A stretch of DNA of 64,000 nt from Ailanthus altissimus. Lineage: Eukaryota > Streptophyta > Magnoliopsida > Sapindales > Simaroubaceae. Shown here one piece after another: positions 29,142 through 42,367 of this stretch (positions are counted from its first letter, which is position 1; each line of letters opens with the position of its first letter). The notes under the pieces are model-generated. The model searched no databases, was not told the DNA's origin, and was given only the letters and a program-made list of their open reading frames with translations. The DNA is taken from the NCBI GenBank assembly GCA_946807835.1, contig OX327712.1, positions 18,804,001 to 18,868,000 on the forward strand, read 5' to 3'. A program made the translations under genes and the position numbers.

Positions 29142-30977
29142 TAATGTCGTAGAAATAAGGTGATACATCCAATTGTATTCTAAACTTTCTTTCATTTGTT
29201 GAACGGGATATCGGTATCAAATTTTGTACGTGAATATTCATGAGTTTTGAAAGCATCTCCAATAAGCTATTGTTTAAAACATTTTGTAGGTGCAAGAAGA
29301 AAGTTACAGTTACCTTTATTGTAATGTGCTAAAGGGTGTTGAGAAATAGGCACTGTGCATAATAATGATGGTTAAGATTTCTAACACTTAAATCATTTTG
29401 GTCGGCTTGGTTTTTTGCCCGGAGTCATCAATCCAGCATGAACAAAATCTTGACTTTGATTCTCTTTTTGCAACAAAGTCTCCACAAAAAAAAAAAAAAA
29501 GCAACAGTTGAAAAATTAAACTACAAGTTTTGTAGAGAAAAAGCAATGCAAGAAATTCATTCTCTTTGTCACAATGGATTTGGTGAAAAAAAAAAAAGTT
29601 GACTCAAGCATGCATTTGGATTAAAGAATTTTGAAATTTCTCTGCTTTCTTCCACTTTGGTTGGAAATTCTAAAAGCATGAGGAAATTATATCAATCACT
29701 TGACAAAGCTTGTCATTGACTCAAAATGTACTTGAAAACCTCTTTTATACTTTTACCTCATCAACATTTTGAATCTAATAACATAATGAGGGATAGGACC
29801 AGTTACAGCGTTGGCATGGGATCCCCGATAAGAACTTAATTTCTTCAACCATTGACGACTATGCTGGTAGTAGAGATTTATTTAATTATCATTTTTTTTT
29901 TATCTTGTTTCAGTTGAATTAATGGCATTAAGAGTTACTTATTTGGTCGATAGAGCTCCCATATTAAATGAATCATAATCACAAAGAATTTGAGGGAGTT
30001 TTATAAGAGAAATATATTTACTCGTATTTTATTATTACATGCAAGGCAATGGTGTTTGTATATAAGTGAAACAAATTAAAATAAGAAGCTATTAATTACA
30101 GGATCATAAGGAGTTCTTTCCAAGAGTTATAAGGAGGCAATGAATTCTAAAGAAACCAGCTGTAGAATAATCTTGCTGTTGAAACTTACTTGCAAGGGCA
30201 GCATATATTCCAATATGTGGGAAGTGCCATGCGGACTCCCAGCTTATTTCAAATTAAATATTACAAAATCCTTAATATTTTTTGTATGGCCTTCTTTTAG
30301 GTTATCATGCATGTAAAGGAGTAGGAAGCATTTCTTTGAATATTCTAAAGAAAATCTTGCAGTTGTTTCACGTCCCTTCTTTTCAAGTGACGATGTGAAA
30401 ATTAAAGAGCATTCTTTTGAATTTGTTGAGGGAAAATCTCTTTGGTTTCAGGATTTCTTCAAAAAGGTGGAGTTTGTTCAGAATTCTTGATCCTTAATTA
30501 TAGGCAACACACTTTTTTTTCTAAGTTGAAAGCTAGACTTCTGGTAAGTTTTAAACTCTCAAAACTCTTTATGCTGTTTGTCCTCCTTCCTCACACAAAA
30601 GTAAAGCCTAAACCTGTCTCGGGACTCTCTAAAACTCAATGACAACCCAGTCGAGCATTTTTTTCAAAACCTCCGAAAAGAAATCCGTCTAACTTTCTTG
30701 TCTTACAAGTAGGCCACCAACCAATAAAATCTAAGACTTAAACTTGAACGGTAAAAATTCCTAAAAGAAAATAACCAATAAAAATATCTAGCTAGCACCA
30801 TGTAAGAACACAAAATCACACTCCAACTCATCTTTTCTGTGAATACCGCCGTAGAATGGGCGACTTATTCAAAGTGGTAACACTTTGAAATCATTATTGT
30901 AGACAAATTAAGTCGCCACTTTCTTCAAAGTTAAAGTAAATATATAGCGCTGAGAGCGTACGTCTTATTTGAAATTG
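29142..30977. other. Intergenic region, nothing recognised
   Basis: AT-rich sequence without a supportable gene, RNA or repeat. The ORF at 30442-30642 has no domain I recognise. Confidence 0.5.
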
Positions 30978-31259
30978 TCATGATGTGGCTTCCACTTCTA
31001 TTGAATCTTGGGATACAGCACAGAAGCAGCAGTTAATGTTAATTGCGGAGGAGAGGAATGCTGCCACTGAAAATATAAATGGCCACGGAGTACATCTGAT
31101 CGGAGCAAAAAACTTAACAATCGGAAGCCACTTTGCTAATAAGTTATCAGAACCAGGTCTATGGGTTATGGGCCCACCACGCTTCCCCTGCACCCCTCTG
31201 ATCATGTTATTCAAAAAGACCTGACCATTTATCAATTTCGAATTTAGAGACGAATACAT
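30978..31259 (-). other. Unrecognised small ORF (93 codons) with an overlapping plus-strand ORF
   Basis: The minus frame encodes a basic stretch (IRGVQGKRGGPITHRPGSDN) followed by a hydrophobic segment (FIFSVAAFLSSAININCCF). The plus strand is also open over 30985-31224 (79 codons). The base composition here is less AT-rich than the surroundings, as in coding DNA. I know no family for either frame. It may be a remnant exon or chance. Confidence 0.2.
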
Positions 31260-31439
31260 GAACTTATTTTGTCCTGATCAATATTATTTGGTGAACTTGT
31301 AAAAATCAGGTAGCTGCCATTGCAAAAGCCTAGTGTAGCTATCAGCTAATTAAATGAAATCCACCAAATCAATACATGATAGAATGGAAGCATTGTGTAA
31401 ATGTGGTGTTCAACAATTAATCTGATACGTCAATCATTT

Positions 31440-33695
31440 CGATTATCGAAGTGTTAGATTTGAGTAGAGTCGAAGTCTCTACAATTATTTGAGAGAATTA
31501 TTTTTTTTCTTTCAGTTGTGAAAAGTTGACATATATACTCTATTATTAGGGCATAAGTGAGGCTATTGCCTGTAGAATGAGGTAGGTATGCTCTCTTTCA
31601 CCTCCTCCATTTTACATAACGTTTTGATTCATGAAATAATGAATCTCATATATTAATTAAGATATATATACAATAATATCACTTGCTCAAGAGTGAGTTG
31701 ATTTAATTTATATATTAATTATCTTAATATGATGATGAAAGCCATCCACTTTGTTTATTCGATTAATGCTGTTGCTAATTAATTAAACCCATACATTAGC
31801 CTTCCTCGAATGGCATTGGCATGTCAAACAAGTATAAAACAATTCTGGTTGACATTTGGCTAAGCCAATCGTTGAATTATATGAATATACATTACGATTC
31901 AGCTCTTAAAACAATACAAGATTTGATAACATCTAGAATTAGGGAAAAATATTATACATCCACAAGTTTTAAAACCAAAAAGCTGCATTTCCTCTTGTTT
32001 CATGGCAACTCTGAGAGTGACAGCCAGTGTAAATTTAATCTCATCAAGTAATTACATCAACACACATGTATTATATGTAATCGAATATTCATTATAAATG
32101 GAAGCTAACAAGTGCCATCAATGTTATAAAATCAATTTGTAATCTGTGGTCTTGTTATGACATGCATAAACATTCCGTAAAGTTTAATTTGTTAGCAGAA
32201 TTAATTATAATAATTTCACTTTGATTACAGCTTTACTTGTTTATTGTAAACTTTACTTTGATTACACCTTGAACGGGTGACAGCAGATGGTTATAGGGAC
32301 ACATACTAAAAACCACATTACGCATGTATTGTACAAGTAAAACATTGCATAACAGATCCTTATGAAAATGCACAAAAAAAATTAAAAAATTAAACATTTC
32401 TACAAACAGCTGTGTGATTCCTTTTGGCATGCTGCTATACATAAATTCAAAATATTGTCAAATGAGTCCTTAAGAAAATGAAAGAAATTAGTAATTAATT
32501 TGTTCAAAGATTCCATTCCAATTGTATATAGTTGAAGTAGTAGGAATAGGCAATAGCATATGATTCCATTCGAATTCTACTGCATGCGTTGCTTGTCTTG
32601 CTTCTGCTGTAAGCATATATCTCATTGTTTCAAAACCAATGAAAGCTTCAATTTAAAACATGTTAATTAGCACAAGATCATCTTAGACTTCAAACTGATA
32701 TTTTTCAAACTTCAGTTATATCTCTCTACGTTTTATCCATTTTAATTAGCCAACAACACTTTTTAATTATCTGATTTTTTCTGAATGTTTTTGGTATATA
32801 TATCAGAATTACTCCCAAGCTAGTCTGATGTCACATAAAGTATTACTTAATTATAATTATTAATTTTGTTATGACAGTAATTATTTTAACTTAGATATTG
32901 CATGCGATCATAGTAAGTATGGTGGGAAGCATGTTAAATTTTTGACAACGATGGATGTAAAGGCATGATTTATCTTCAAGAAATTGAATTGAATTTTCAT
33001 GCAATTCAACTCTTGAATAATTTAAAGATTTGGCATCTCAAATGAAAATATGCACAAATTTCATTGACCAGACCTCTTTTCTTCTTGTTTCATGGCACCA
33101 CCGAAAAGGATATATAGTTAGTAGGTTCTAATCTGTCTTTGCACTCACAACTTCAACAATCATTTTCATGCATGCAGATCAATGGTCAAAATCTTGAGGT
33201 TCTAGCTTTTCAAAATTTAATACTCAAGTTACTTTCAAGTTCAAGATTTGTTTATTGCATTTTATTTATGAGAAATAACAAGTGTCGAGTGTGGCCATTT
33301 TGATTATAGTCTTTGAATAATATTGATGTATAATCTGTGGGCTTGGCATGGCACATTTGGTAACAATCTGTTGACTGAATTAATTATAATTAGTTGGGAT
33401 TATAGGCTTAATCAACTTCAAAAGAGTCAGTAATATAATATATCTGACAGAAAACAAAAGGCTTGATATAATGCCGTCACCGACCAGCAAAAAAAGAGGT
33501 GGAAACGACATGTTTTGCATACGCAGGTTGCATAAAATTGAATTACAGGTTGCATCAGAATCTATACCGACTAAAGTAAATAACAACATCTAAAGAGTAA
33601 CATTTGAAGTGCTTTATGGAGAAGTAGCAGATAAACAATTCTCTAAGAAGCACTCTTTTGAGTTCAGAAAATAAAATACTAGAATAAGTGCTTCT
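31440..33695 (+). repeat. Segmental duplication, block 1 (first part, units A1 and B1)
   Basis: Matches 47640-52080 in direct orientation with small differences and with insertions in the other copy. Nearly identical anchors include CTCTTGTTTCATGGCAACTC (about 31993 and 48193), AGCAGATGGTTATAG (32283 and 50114) and AGGTTGCATAAAATTGAATT (33525 and about 51895). Within the block, unit A (31820-32230) and unit B (32970-33420) are themselves old copies: both have CTTGTTTCATGGCA(A/C)C, TAACAAGTG and AATCTGTGG(T/G)CTTG in the same order. The content is non-coding as far as I can see. No full gene is recognised. Confidence 0.85.
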
Positions 33696-36113
33696 TTTTA
33701 ACATGACCTTCACATATTAGACTTATCGTTGATTCTTCATTGGATGTGAAGCAAAATAAAAAGTTGGGAATAAGAAACTATTCACGCAGCGGGTATTATT
33801 CATGGGTACCATTCACACCGATATTGTTCATACGGCAACTTATAAATATTTCTTATTTTAGCTCAATTGACTTTTGTAAGTACAATTTAGACTCCTACAA
33901 GTAACAACTCTTATTCCAATTAGGTTTAGAATTTTTAAGGTTAGTATTAACACTATATAAACTCTTATAACTCTTTGTAATTAACATCAATCATCACAAC
34001 ACTACACATAAGAAAAAAACCCTAAATTATAAGAGATACAATTTAGTGAGAAATTGTTGAGAATTCTTTGTAACCTTTGATATTCTTTTAAAATACATAT
34101 ATTGTAAGTGTCTTGTGATTCAATAATAAAGAAGTGAGAGCTTGATCCATCATGGACTTAGGTAATTGTTGAACCACATAAATTTCTTATGTTTTATTCT
34201 ACCTTTATCTCTAGATTGCTTTATAATTGCTTGTTGCTATGGTATATTGTTTGCTTGATATACTTTTACTTCAACAAACTGGTATCAGAGTATGGTTCTA
34301 AGCAATCATGGCCATACCCAAGTACAAAGTAGAGAGATTCAATGGGACGAATATTCTCAATCTGTGAAAGATTAAGGTGACATCATTACTTGTGAGCTAA
34401 CAATTAAGCTCAACCCTAGAAGAGATTGCAGCTCCGTCTAACGAAGAAGAAAAGATATCAAAGTCAAAGGCTGAAGCATAAAAGAAAGACATTCATGAAA
34501 AGAATTATAACATAATCGTTCTGTCATTGAGCGATAAAATTTTGAGATAAGTTGCAGGATAAAAGATAGTTATTAGTCTTTGGACAAGTTAGATTCTCTT
34601 TATATGAGAAAATCATTGGTTAACCAATTACATATAAAGAAGAAGCTTTACCAGCTGTCCATATCTAAAGGGATGCCAATAAAAGACCATATAGATACCT
34701 TTAACAATATTATCATTGATCTTGAGACTATCAATATAAAGATAAAAGATGACAATAAGGTGATCATCTTGCTGAGTTATCTTTACATCAGCTATGAACA
34801 CTTTGTTGATACACTACTCTATGGTAGAGAAAGGTTAATCATAAGTGATGTGAAATTATTGTTAAACTCAAAGTAATTAGGAAGACAAATAGAGGCGACT
34901 GCAAAAGGATTATATGTAAAAGGAAGAGCCTCATATAGAGATGAAAATAAGAAAAGCTTGAGATCAAAGTCTAAAAGCGCTCTTAGGTAATGTTATTACT
35001 ACAAAAAAGATGGGCACTTCATAAAGAATTGTTCGGAGAAGAAAGCAAAGGACAAGAAGAAAGAGGCAGATGCTACCCTACCTTATGATGATAGCTATAA
35101 TAGCACAGAGACTCTAGTTACTTCTATTGGTAAGATTTTTAACCAATATTTTAGATTCTCATTGTACATTTCTTCAAAAGAAAATGTGGGCAGGGCTCGG
35201 CAAAGGTTTCAAGAATAGGGTAAGGTCTTGTTTTCACATGTGTCCTAATAAGTCATGTTTATTAATTTTCAGCTCATTAGAGGAGGAAAAGTGTTAATAG
35301 GCAATGACATAGTATGTCAGGTGATGGGATATTATAGTTTAGTTGCATAATGGGAGAGCGAGAGAGTTAGTAAAATTTAGGTATATTCTTGACCTCAAGA
35401 GAAACTTAATCTTATTGGAGATAATAAACCAAAATGGATATGCCATTAGAAATGACGGAGGAGTTATAAGAGTGTTGAAAGGTTCTATGGTTGTGATAAA
35501 AGGTGAAAAGCATAAATGAGTATATGTGCCGAAGTGAGAGGTAGTGAGTGATTTTGCATCATTCTCTATTGTTGATGAAAATATGCAAACTAAGTTATGA
35601 CATCTAAGGTTAGTACACCTAGGTGAAAGGTACCTAAATGAGTTATTTAGTCACAGGTGTTTGGTAAGGATAAGTTCTAGCCATTAGAGTTTTATGAGCA
35701 TTGTGTGCTAGGTAAAGCACATAGAGTGAGGTTTAATGCCAGAGAGTATAAAATCAAAGGGACTCTTAATTACATACACTCAGATGTTTGAATATCAGCA
35801 CAAACAATCACTTATGGTAGAGCTAGATATTTTCTTATATTTATTGATAACTATTAAAGGAGGTTATGGGTATATGTGTTAAAGAGTAAGGAGCGGGTGT
35901 TTAATACGTTCAAAATACGAAAAACTCTTGTTGAAAAATAAACTGACAAGTAGATTAAGAGGTTAAGAACTAACAATGGCCTCGAGTACTGCAATAGAGA
36001 GTTTAATGGGTTTTGTGCCAAGTATGAGATTGTAAGGTATAGAATTGTGAGATTGACATAGTAGCAGAATGTATAGTATGGCTGATAGGATCCTACTTGA
36101 AAGAGTTAGATGC

Positions 36114-36897
36114 TGTTGAAGCGGAAGCACACAAACGAGCTAAACAATTCACCCAAGTAATATAATAATGCAGAACAAGTTATTAAGAAATAAAAGAGAG
36201 AAAGAGTGGAAGAAGAACACACAAAGAATTACGTGGTTCGGCAACTTGCCTACGTCCACGGCGGATCAAGATCACACTCTTCTCTTATTCTGAATCACAA
36301 GGCAATCACAAAGTATGCCTATTACAAGAAAGATCACAAAGAATACTCTCTTTTGCTCTCTAGGGATTTTCTCTCACAAAGAACCACTAAGAATAATCAC
36401 TAAGATTATTGTTGATCACCAAGATCTCTCTAAGATCACAAAGATCTTACTAACTTGATCACAAAGGTTGTCAAGTTCACTAAGTTGTGTTTACAAGCCA
36501 ATTGATAGCCTTTATATAGGCCTTGGGACGTCCTAGGTATTCCCTATACGTGTGGGAGTCGTATTAGGGAGTCCTAGAGCAAGTGGGAGACGAAATTAGG
36601 AAGTTTCCTAATTTCGGGACACTGTTCCCGCGTTCAGCGCCGCGGCGCTGGTTCGCGTCGCCGTGGCGCTGGTTCGCGTCGCCGCGGTGCTGGCCTGATA
36701 TTTGCTGAGCGCTGCGGCGCTGGATCCCAGCGCCGCAGCGCTCAGGTACTGGAAGTGGCACCGCGGCGCTGGCGCCTGATGCGCGCCATTCTTCGGTTTT
36801 CGCCTCCTTTCACGTCCGTCTTCGATCCGTGCGCACCCTACGCACTTGGCTTGATCCCCAAATCATATTCCAATGATTTTTAATCAATATTCTTACA
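36114..36897 (-). repeat. 3' LTR of the nested copia
   Basis: 784 bp, starting TGTTGAAGCGGAAGC and ending ATTCTTACA on the plus strand. It contains the conserved TACGTGGTTCGGCAACTTGC block (36231-36250) and a strongly GC-rich patch (36620-36790) made of quasi-palindromic repeats such as AGCGCCGCGGCGCTGG. Compared with the 5' LTR there are about seven differences in the first 110 bases and several indels in the GC-rich patch. Confidence 0.93.
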
Positions 36898-36966
36898 AAT
36901 CCCCTCCTTGATTCAAAATCATCCACAAAGTAACTCAATCTCTCATTTTCGCATCTTCGGTCACCC

Positions 36967-39900
36967 TTACAAAGTAGTGACTCCGGTTAAGTCCTTGCAT
37001 AGGACGAACTTAACCGAGGGCAGTGGCTTAGTCAACATATCAGCAGGGTTTTTAGATGACGCTATCTTTGTCAGACTAACTTTACTATTTTGAACAATCT
37101 CACGAATGTAATGGAGCCTCACATCAACGTGTTTCGACCTCTCATGGAACACTTGATGCTTGCTTAGGTGTATGGCACTCTGGCTGTCACAGTATACACC
37201 GGTGTTTACATCTTTATGAGCCAATATCTTCGCGCATATGCCTTTTAACCACACGACCTCCTTTATAGCTTCACCAACAGCTATGTACTCTACCTCTGTG
37301 GTAGAAAGTGCAACCACATGTTGTAGAACTGATCTCCAACACACACTACACCCAAACACTGTGAATACGTAGCCTGTCAAAGATCTTCTCTTGTCAAGAT
37401 CACCTGTATAATCTGAGTCTACATACCCTCTTACCATTTCATTGCTGTCCTCGTCCCTCTTATACATCAACCCGTGATTCGACGTTCCCTTGAGATATCT
37501 CAGAATCCACTTTACTGCAAGCCAGTGATCTTTACTTGGATTCGCCATGTATCTACTCACCACACTCACAGCCTGTGTTATGTCTGGTCTTGTGCAAACC
37601 ATTGCATACATGATGCTCCCCACAGTGCTTGCATACGGTAGTTTGTTCATCTGCAGTTTCTCATCCTCGGATGTCGGCGACTGTGCTGCTGACAGTCTGA
37701 AATGCATGGCCAAAGGAGTAGAGACAGCCTTCGCGTTTTACATACCGAATTTCTCCAGAATTTTTCCTATATATCGCTGTTGAGATAAGAAGATAACATC
37801 TCTTCTTTCCCTCACAATGTCCATACCCAAAATTCTCTTTGTTGCTCCTAAATCCTTTATTTCAAACTCGCCACTTAACTGCTTCTTGAGCTTCTGTATT
37901 TCTTCCATATTTTTGCATGCGATCAACATATCATCGACGTATAGAAGCAAATACATCATCCCATAACCCATGTTTTTGAAGTACACACATCCATCATACT
38001 TGCTCCTACTAAAGCCACAAGCCATCATAAACTCATCAAATCTCCTATACCACTGTTTAGGTGATTGCTTTAACCCGTATAATGACTTCTTTAGCAAATA
38101 AGCATGATCTTCTTTACCGGGCTCCTCGAACCTTTGCGGCTGTGCCATGTATATTGTTTCTTCAAGCTCTCCATGTAGAAAAGCTGTCTTTACATCCATT
38201 TGCTCTAGATGTAAATCAAGGTTTGCACACATAATTAACAAAATCCTAATAGATGTGTGCTTGACAACTGGAGAGAATATCTCATGAAAATCGACTCCCT
38301 CTCTCTGAGTAAAACCTTGTGCTACTAACCTAGCCTTAAATCTCGTAGGCTCAATCCCCAGTATCCCCTCCTTCACCTTATACACCCACTTGCACCCGAC
38401 TAGCTTCTTTTGAGGTCTCTCCACCAACTTCCAGGTATTGTTCTTCCTAAGAGAACTAATCTCTTCTTCCATGGCCTGCTGCTATTCTTTCTTGTTTTCA
38501 CTCTTCATAGCCTCACCATATGTCCTAGGCTCATCATACTCAAGAGTGTAAGCAGAATTAAAAGCATGAGCAACTAAGTTTGCTTGTGCATACCTGACTG
38601 ATGGGTTAATCATTCTCCTTAGCCTGTCTCTAGCAAGTTGGTACTCTTCAAGTTCCAACTCAAGAGTTCTAGTCTTCTTTTGGGTGGACTTAGAGGAACA
38701 CGCTGGTGTTCTTGGTTCATCTTCAAGGATTTCCTTGTTGAAGTGTTGATCTGGGGGCATATCAGATCCGTTTTCAGGCGCTACTTCTATTGACTTGGGT
38801 GCTGAGTTTTCCTTGGTCACAGGTTATTCTTTCTCATCTACTTGGGAGGTTTTCAACATCGTCATCTCATCGAACGTCACATCACGACTTATGATGCTCC
38901 TTGGTGGTGTTAAGTCTTTACACCACACCTTGTATCCTTTTACTCCTTTGGGATATCCTATTAATACCCATTTGATAGCTCTAGGTTCCAACTTCCCCTC
39001 CTTAACATGTACAAAGACAGGGCAACCAAATATTCTAAGATGGTCATACTTCGGAGGATTGCCAGACCATTTTTTTTCTGGCGTCATGAAGTCAATTGCT
39101 GAGGAGGGACTTCTGTTTATCAAGTAAGCAGCAGTCACTACAGCTTCTCCCCAGAAAGTTTTGGACATCTTCGCATTGGTAAGCATGCATCTAACCCTTT
39201 CAAGTAGGGTCCTGTTCATCTTCTCAGCTACCCCATTCTACTGTGGTGTTGATCTTACTGTTCTGTGCCTTGTAATCCCATGCTTGGCACAAAACCCATC
39301 AAACTCTCTGTTGCAAAACTCGAGGCCGTTATCAGTTCTCAACCTCTTCACTCTTTTGCCAGTTTGATTCTCAACAAGAGTCTTTCAAGTCTTGAACACA
39401 TCAAATACTTGATCCTTGCTCTTCAACACATAGACCCACAGCTTCCTCGAATAGTCATCAATCAAGCTGAGAAAATATCTAGCATCACCACGAGTAGCTG
39501 TTTGAGCTGGTCCCCAAAGATCCGAGTGTATGTAGTCAAGAGTCCCCTTAATCTTATGCTCGCCGGTACTGAACCTCACTCTATGTGCTTTCCCTAGCAC
39601 ACAATGCTCACAAAACTCCAAGGGCTGGAACTTATCCTCACCAAACGCCTTTTGACTATATAACTCCTTTAGGTTTCTCTCGCCTAAGTGTGCCAGTCTA
39701 AGATGCCATAACTTGGTTTGCATACTCTCATCATCTATAGAGAATAGTGCAGAACCACTCACAACTTCACCCTTAAGCACATAAACACCTTTGTGCTTCT
39801 CTCATCTCATCACTACCATGGAACCTTTCAAAACTCTTAAAATCCCTCCGTCGATCCTGATGGAACACCCATTCTGGTCTAAAGTCCCTAGTGAGATCAA

Positions 39901-40944
39901 ATTTTTCTTCAAGTCAGGAACATACCTAACATCTGTCAACTCTCTCACTCGCCCATCATGCAGCCTAAGCTTAACACTACCAATTCCCATCATCTGACAT
40001 GCAACGTCATTACCCATTAAGACCTTACCACCACTAATAGGCTAGAAATTTGTAAACCAAGACTTGTGCGGGCACATGTGAAAAGTACAACCAGAATCTA
40101 AAACCCATTGTTCAGATTTTATACCATCAGTAGTGATGAGTGTCTCTGCGCTGTCATAGCTATCCTCATAGGCAAGCGTAGCATTCGCTTTCTTCTTGTC
40201 CTGTGCTTTCTTCTCAGGACAGTCCTTTATGAAGTGCCCCTCTTTCTTACAGCAATAGCACTTCCTAGGAGTCCTAGACTTTGACCTTAAGCCTTTTTTC
40301 TTCCCATCTCTATATGAGGGCATTCCTCTTATAGATAAACTTTCTGCATTGCCCTCAGCCTGCTTTCCTAATAACTTTGAGTTTAATGATGATTTCACAT
40401 CACTCATCGTTAAACTCTCTCTGCCGTAGAGTAGCGTATCAACAAAACTCTCATAGCTCTTGGGGAGTGAACTCAGCAGAATAATTGCTCTATCTTCATC
40501 TTCTATCTAGATGTTGATAGACTCAAGATCAAGGATGAACTTATTGAAGGCGTCTATATAATCTTTCATCAGCGTCCCCTCTGACATGGATAGCTGATAC
40601 AACTTCTTCTTTATATGTAGTCTGTTGGCCAACGATTTCCTCATATAAAGATAGTCAAGCTTTTTCCAAAGATCTATTGTCGTTGTCTCACCTGCTACTT
40701 TCCTTAGTACTTCATCGCTCAATGATAGAACGATTATGCTATGAGCTCTTTCTTGAATGTCCCTTCTTTCTGCTTCTACTCTAGATGACTCTAGCGTCTT
40801 TTCTTCATCACTAGATGGAGTTGCAGTCTCCGCTAATGCCGAACCAAGTCTTTGGCTCACTAATAACGCCTTAACCTTCATCTTCCACAGATTGAAGTCA
40901 TTCGTACCGTTGAATTTCTCTACCTCATACTTGGGTGTGGCCAT
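36967..40944 (-). pseudogene. Copia gag-pol polyprotein, one frame with eight premature stops
   Basis: A single reading frame of 1325 codons runs from ATG 40944 to the stop at 36967-36969. Gag begins MATPKYEVEKFNGTNDFNLW and the zinc knuckle CYCCKKEGHFIKDC lies near 40250. The protease motif VLDSG is near 40100. Integrase has the HHCC part and HSDLWGP, LIDDYSRKLW, RTDNGLEF. RT has GCKWVYKVKEG, MDVKTAFLHGEL and LLLYVDDMLIA. RNase H has YVDSDYTGD, LSTTEVEYIA and NPADMLTKPLP. It is broken only by in-frame stops at 40507, 40042, 39802, 39385, 39238, 38824, 38482 and 37738. All segments stay in the same frame, so I see no frameshifts. It cannot make a full polyprotein. Confidence 0.93.
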
Positions 40945-40976
40945 GTTTGCTTAGAACCAAAGCTTTGATACCAGTT

Positions 40977-41756
40977 TGTTGAATCGAAAGCACATAAACG
41001 AGCTAAACAATTCACTCAAGTAATATAATAATGCAGAACAAGTTATTAAGAAATAAAATAGAGAAAGGGTAGAAGAAGAACACACAAAGAATTACGTGGT
41101 TCGGCAACTTGCCTACGTCCACGGCGGATCAAGATCACACTCTTCTCTTATTCTGAATCACAAGGCAACCACAAAGTATGCCTATTACAAGAAAGATCAC
41201 AAAGAATACTCTCTCTTGCTCTCTAGGGATTTTCTCTCACAAAGAACCACTAAGAATAACCACTAAGAATAATCACTAAGATTATTGTTGATCACCAAGA
41301 TCTCTCTAAGATCACAAAGATCTTACTAACTTGATCACAAAGGTTGTCAAGTTCACTCTCTGTGCTGTTTACAAGCCAATTGATAGCCTTTATATAGGCT
41401 TTAGGACGTCCTAGGTATTCCCTATACGTGTGGGAGTCGTATTAGGGAGTTCTAGAGCAAGTGGGAGACGAAATTAGGAAGTTTCCTAATTTCGGGACAC
41501 TGTTCCCGCGTTCGCGTTGCCGCGGCGCTGGCCCGATATTTGCTGAGCGCTGAGGCACTGGATCCTAGCGCCGCGGCGCTCAGGTACTAGAAGTGGCGCC
41601 GCGGCGCTCATCCTGGTCGCCGCGGCGCTGGCGCCTAATGCGCGCCCTTCTTCGGTTTTCGCCTCCTTTCGCGTCCGTCTTCGATCTGTGCGCACCCTAC
41701 GCACTTGGCTTGATCCCCAAATCATATTCCAATGATTTTTAATCAATATTCTTACA
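40977..41756 (-). repeat. 5' LTR of the nested copia
   Basis: 780 bp, starting TGTTGAATCGAAAGC next to the primer-binding site and ending ATTCTTACA before the GATGC duplication. It carries an extra 15-bp copy of an ACCACTAAGAATA unit near 41250 and a shortened GC-rich patch (41510-41645) compared with the 3' LTR. Confidence 0.93.
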
Positions 41757-42367
41757 GATGCTTGTTGACTAATGCAAGGATGCCTAAGGCATTTTAGGGT
41801 GAGGCTGTAATGACAGCAGCCTATTTGACCAATAGAAGTCCCTCCTCCACGATAGACTTTAAGACCCTAAAAGAGAAATGGTCTGATAACCCTCCCAAGT
41901 ATAATCACCTCAAAATGTTTGGTTTCTTATCTTTCGAGCATGTGAAGCAAGGTAAATTAGAGCCTAGAGTTATAAAGAAGATATTCATAAGGTATCCAAA
42001 ATATGTAAAATGATACAAGGCATGGTGTAAAATTTGAAGCCACCAAGAAGCATCATAAGTTGAGATGTGATGTTCAATGAGATGGCAATACCGAAAAAGC
42101 CCTAAGAAAATAAAAAAGGAGAACCTATGCCTATAGAAGTTTCAGCATCAAAAACAGTTGAAGTTGAATTATACCTCAAGAGTAAATCTGATATACCCTT
42201 AAATTAATACTTCATCAAGGTGACCTTTGAAGTTGAGCAAAAGGTACTAATGAGTTCCTCCAAGTCCATTCAAAGTAAGACTAGGACTTCTGAGACGGAA
42301 CTTAAAGAGTACCAATTAGCTAGAGATAAGCTATGGGGAATGATAAATCTACCAATCAAGTATGCAC

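Larger units (their letters stand above)
36114..41756 (-). mobile_element. Nearly complete Ty1/copia retrotransposon nested in the older one
   Basis: 5643 bp, bounded by TG...CA and a perfect target-site duplication GATGC (36109-36113 and 41757-41761). Read on the minus strand it has a 5' LTR (40977-41756), a Met-tRNA primer-binding site (CTGGTATCAAAGC, about 40961-40973), one long gag-pol frame (40944 down to 36967), a purine tract AAGGAGGGGATT (about 36898-36909) and a 3' LTR (36114-36897). Domain order PR-INT-RT-RNase H defines copia. It interrupts the integrase region of the older plus-strand element, whose sequence continues exactly across the insertion. It must be younger, but the LTRs already differ by several percent. 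Confidence 0.95.

Noticed and set aside
36564..36761. Arg/Gly-rich ORF in the 3' LTR, and its counterpart at 41486-41746
   Set aside because: Low-complexity translation of the GC-rich LTR repeat. The frame changes between the two LTRs.
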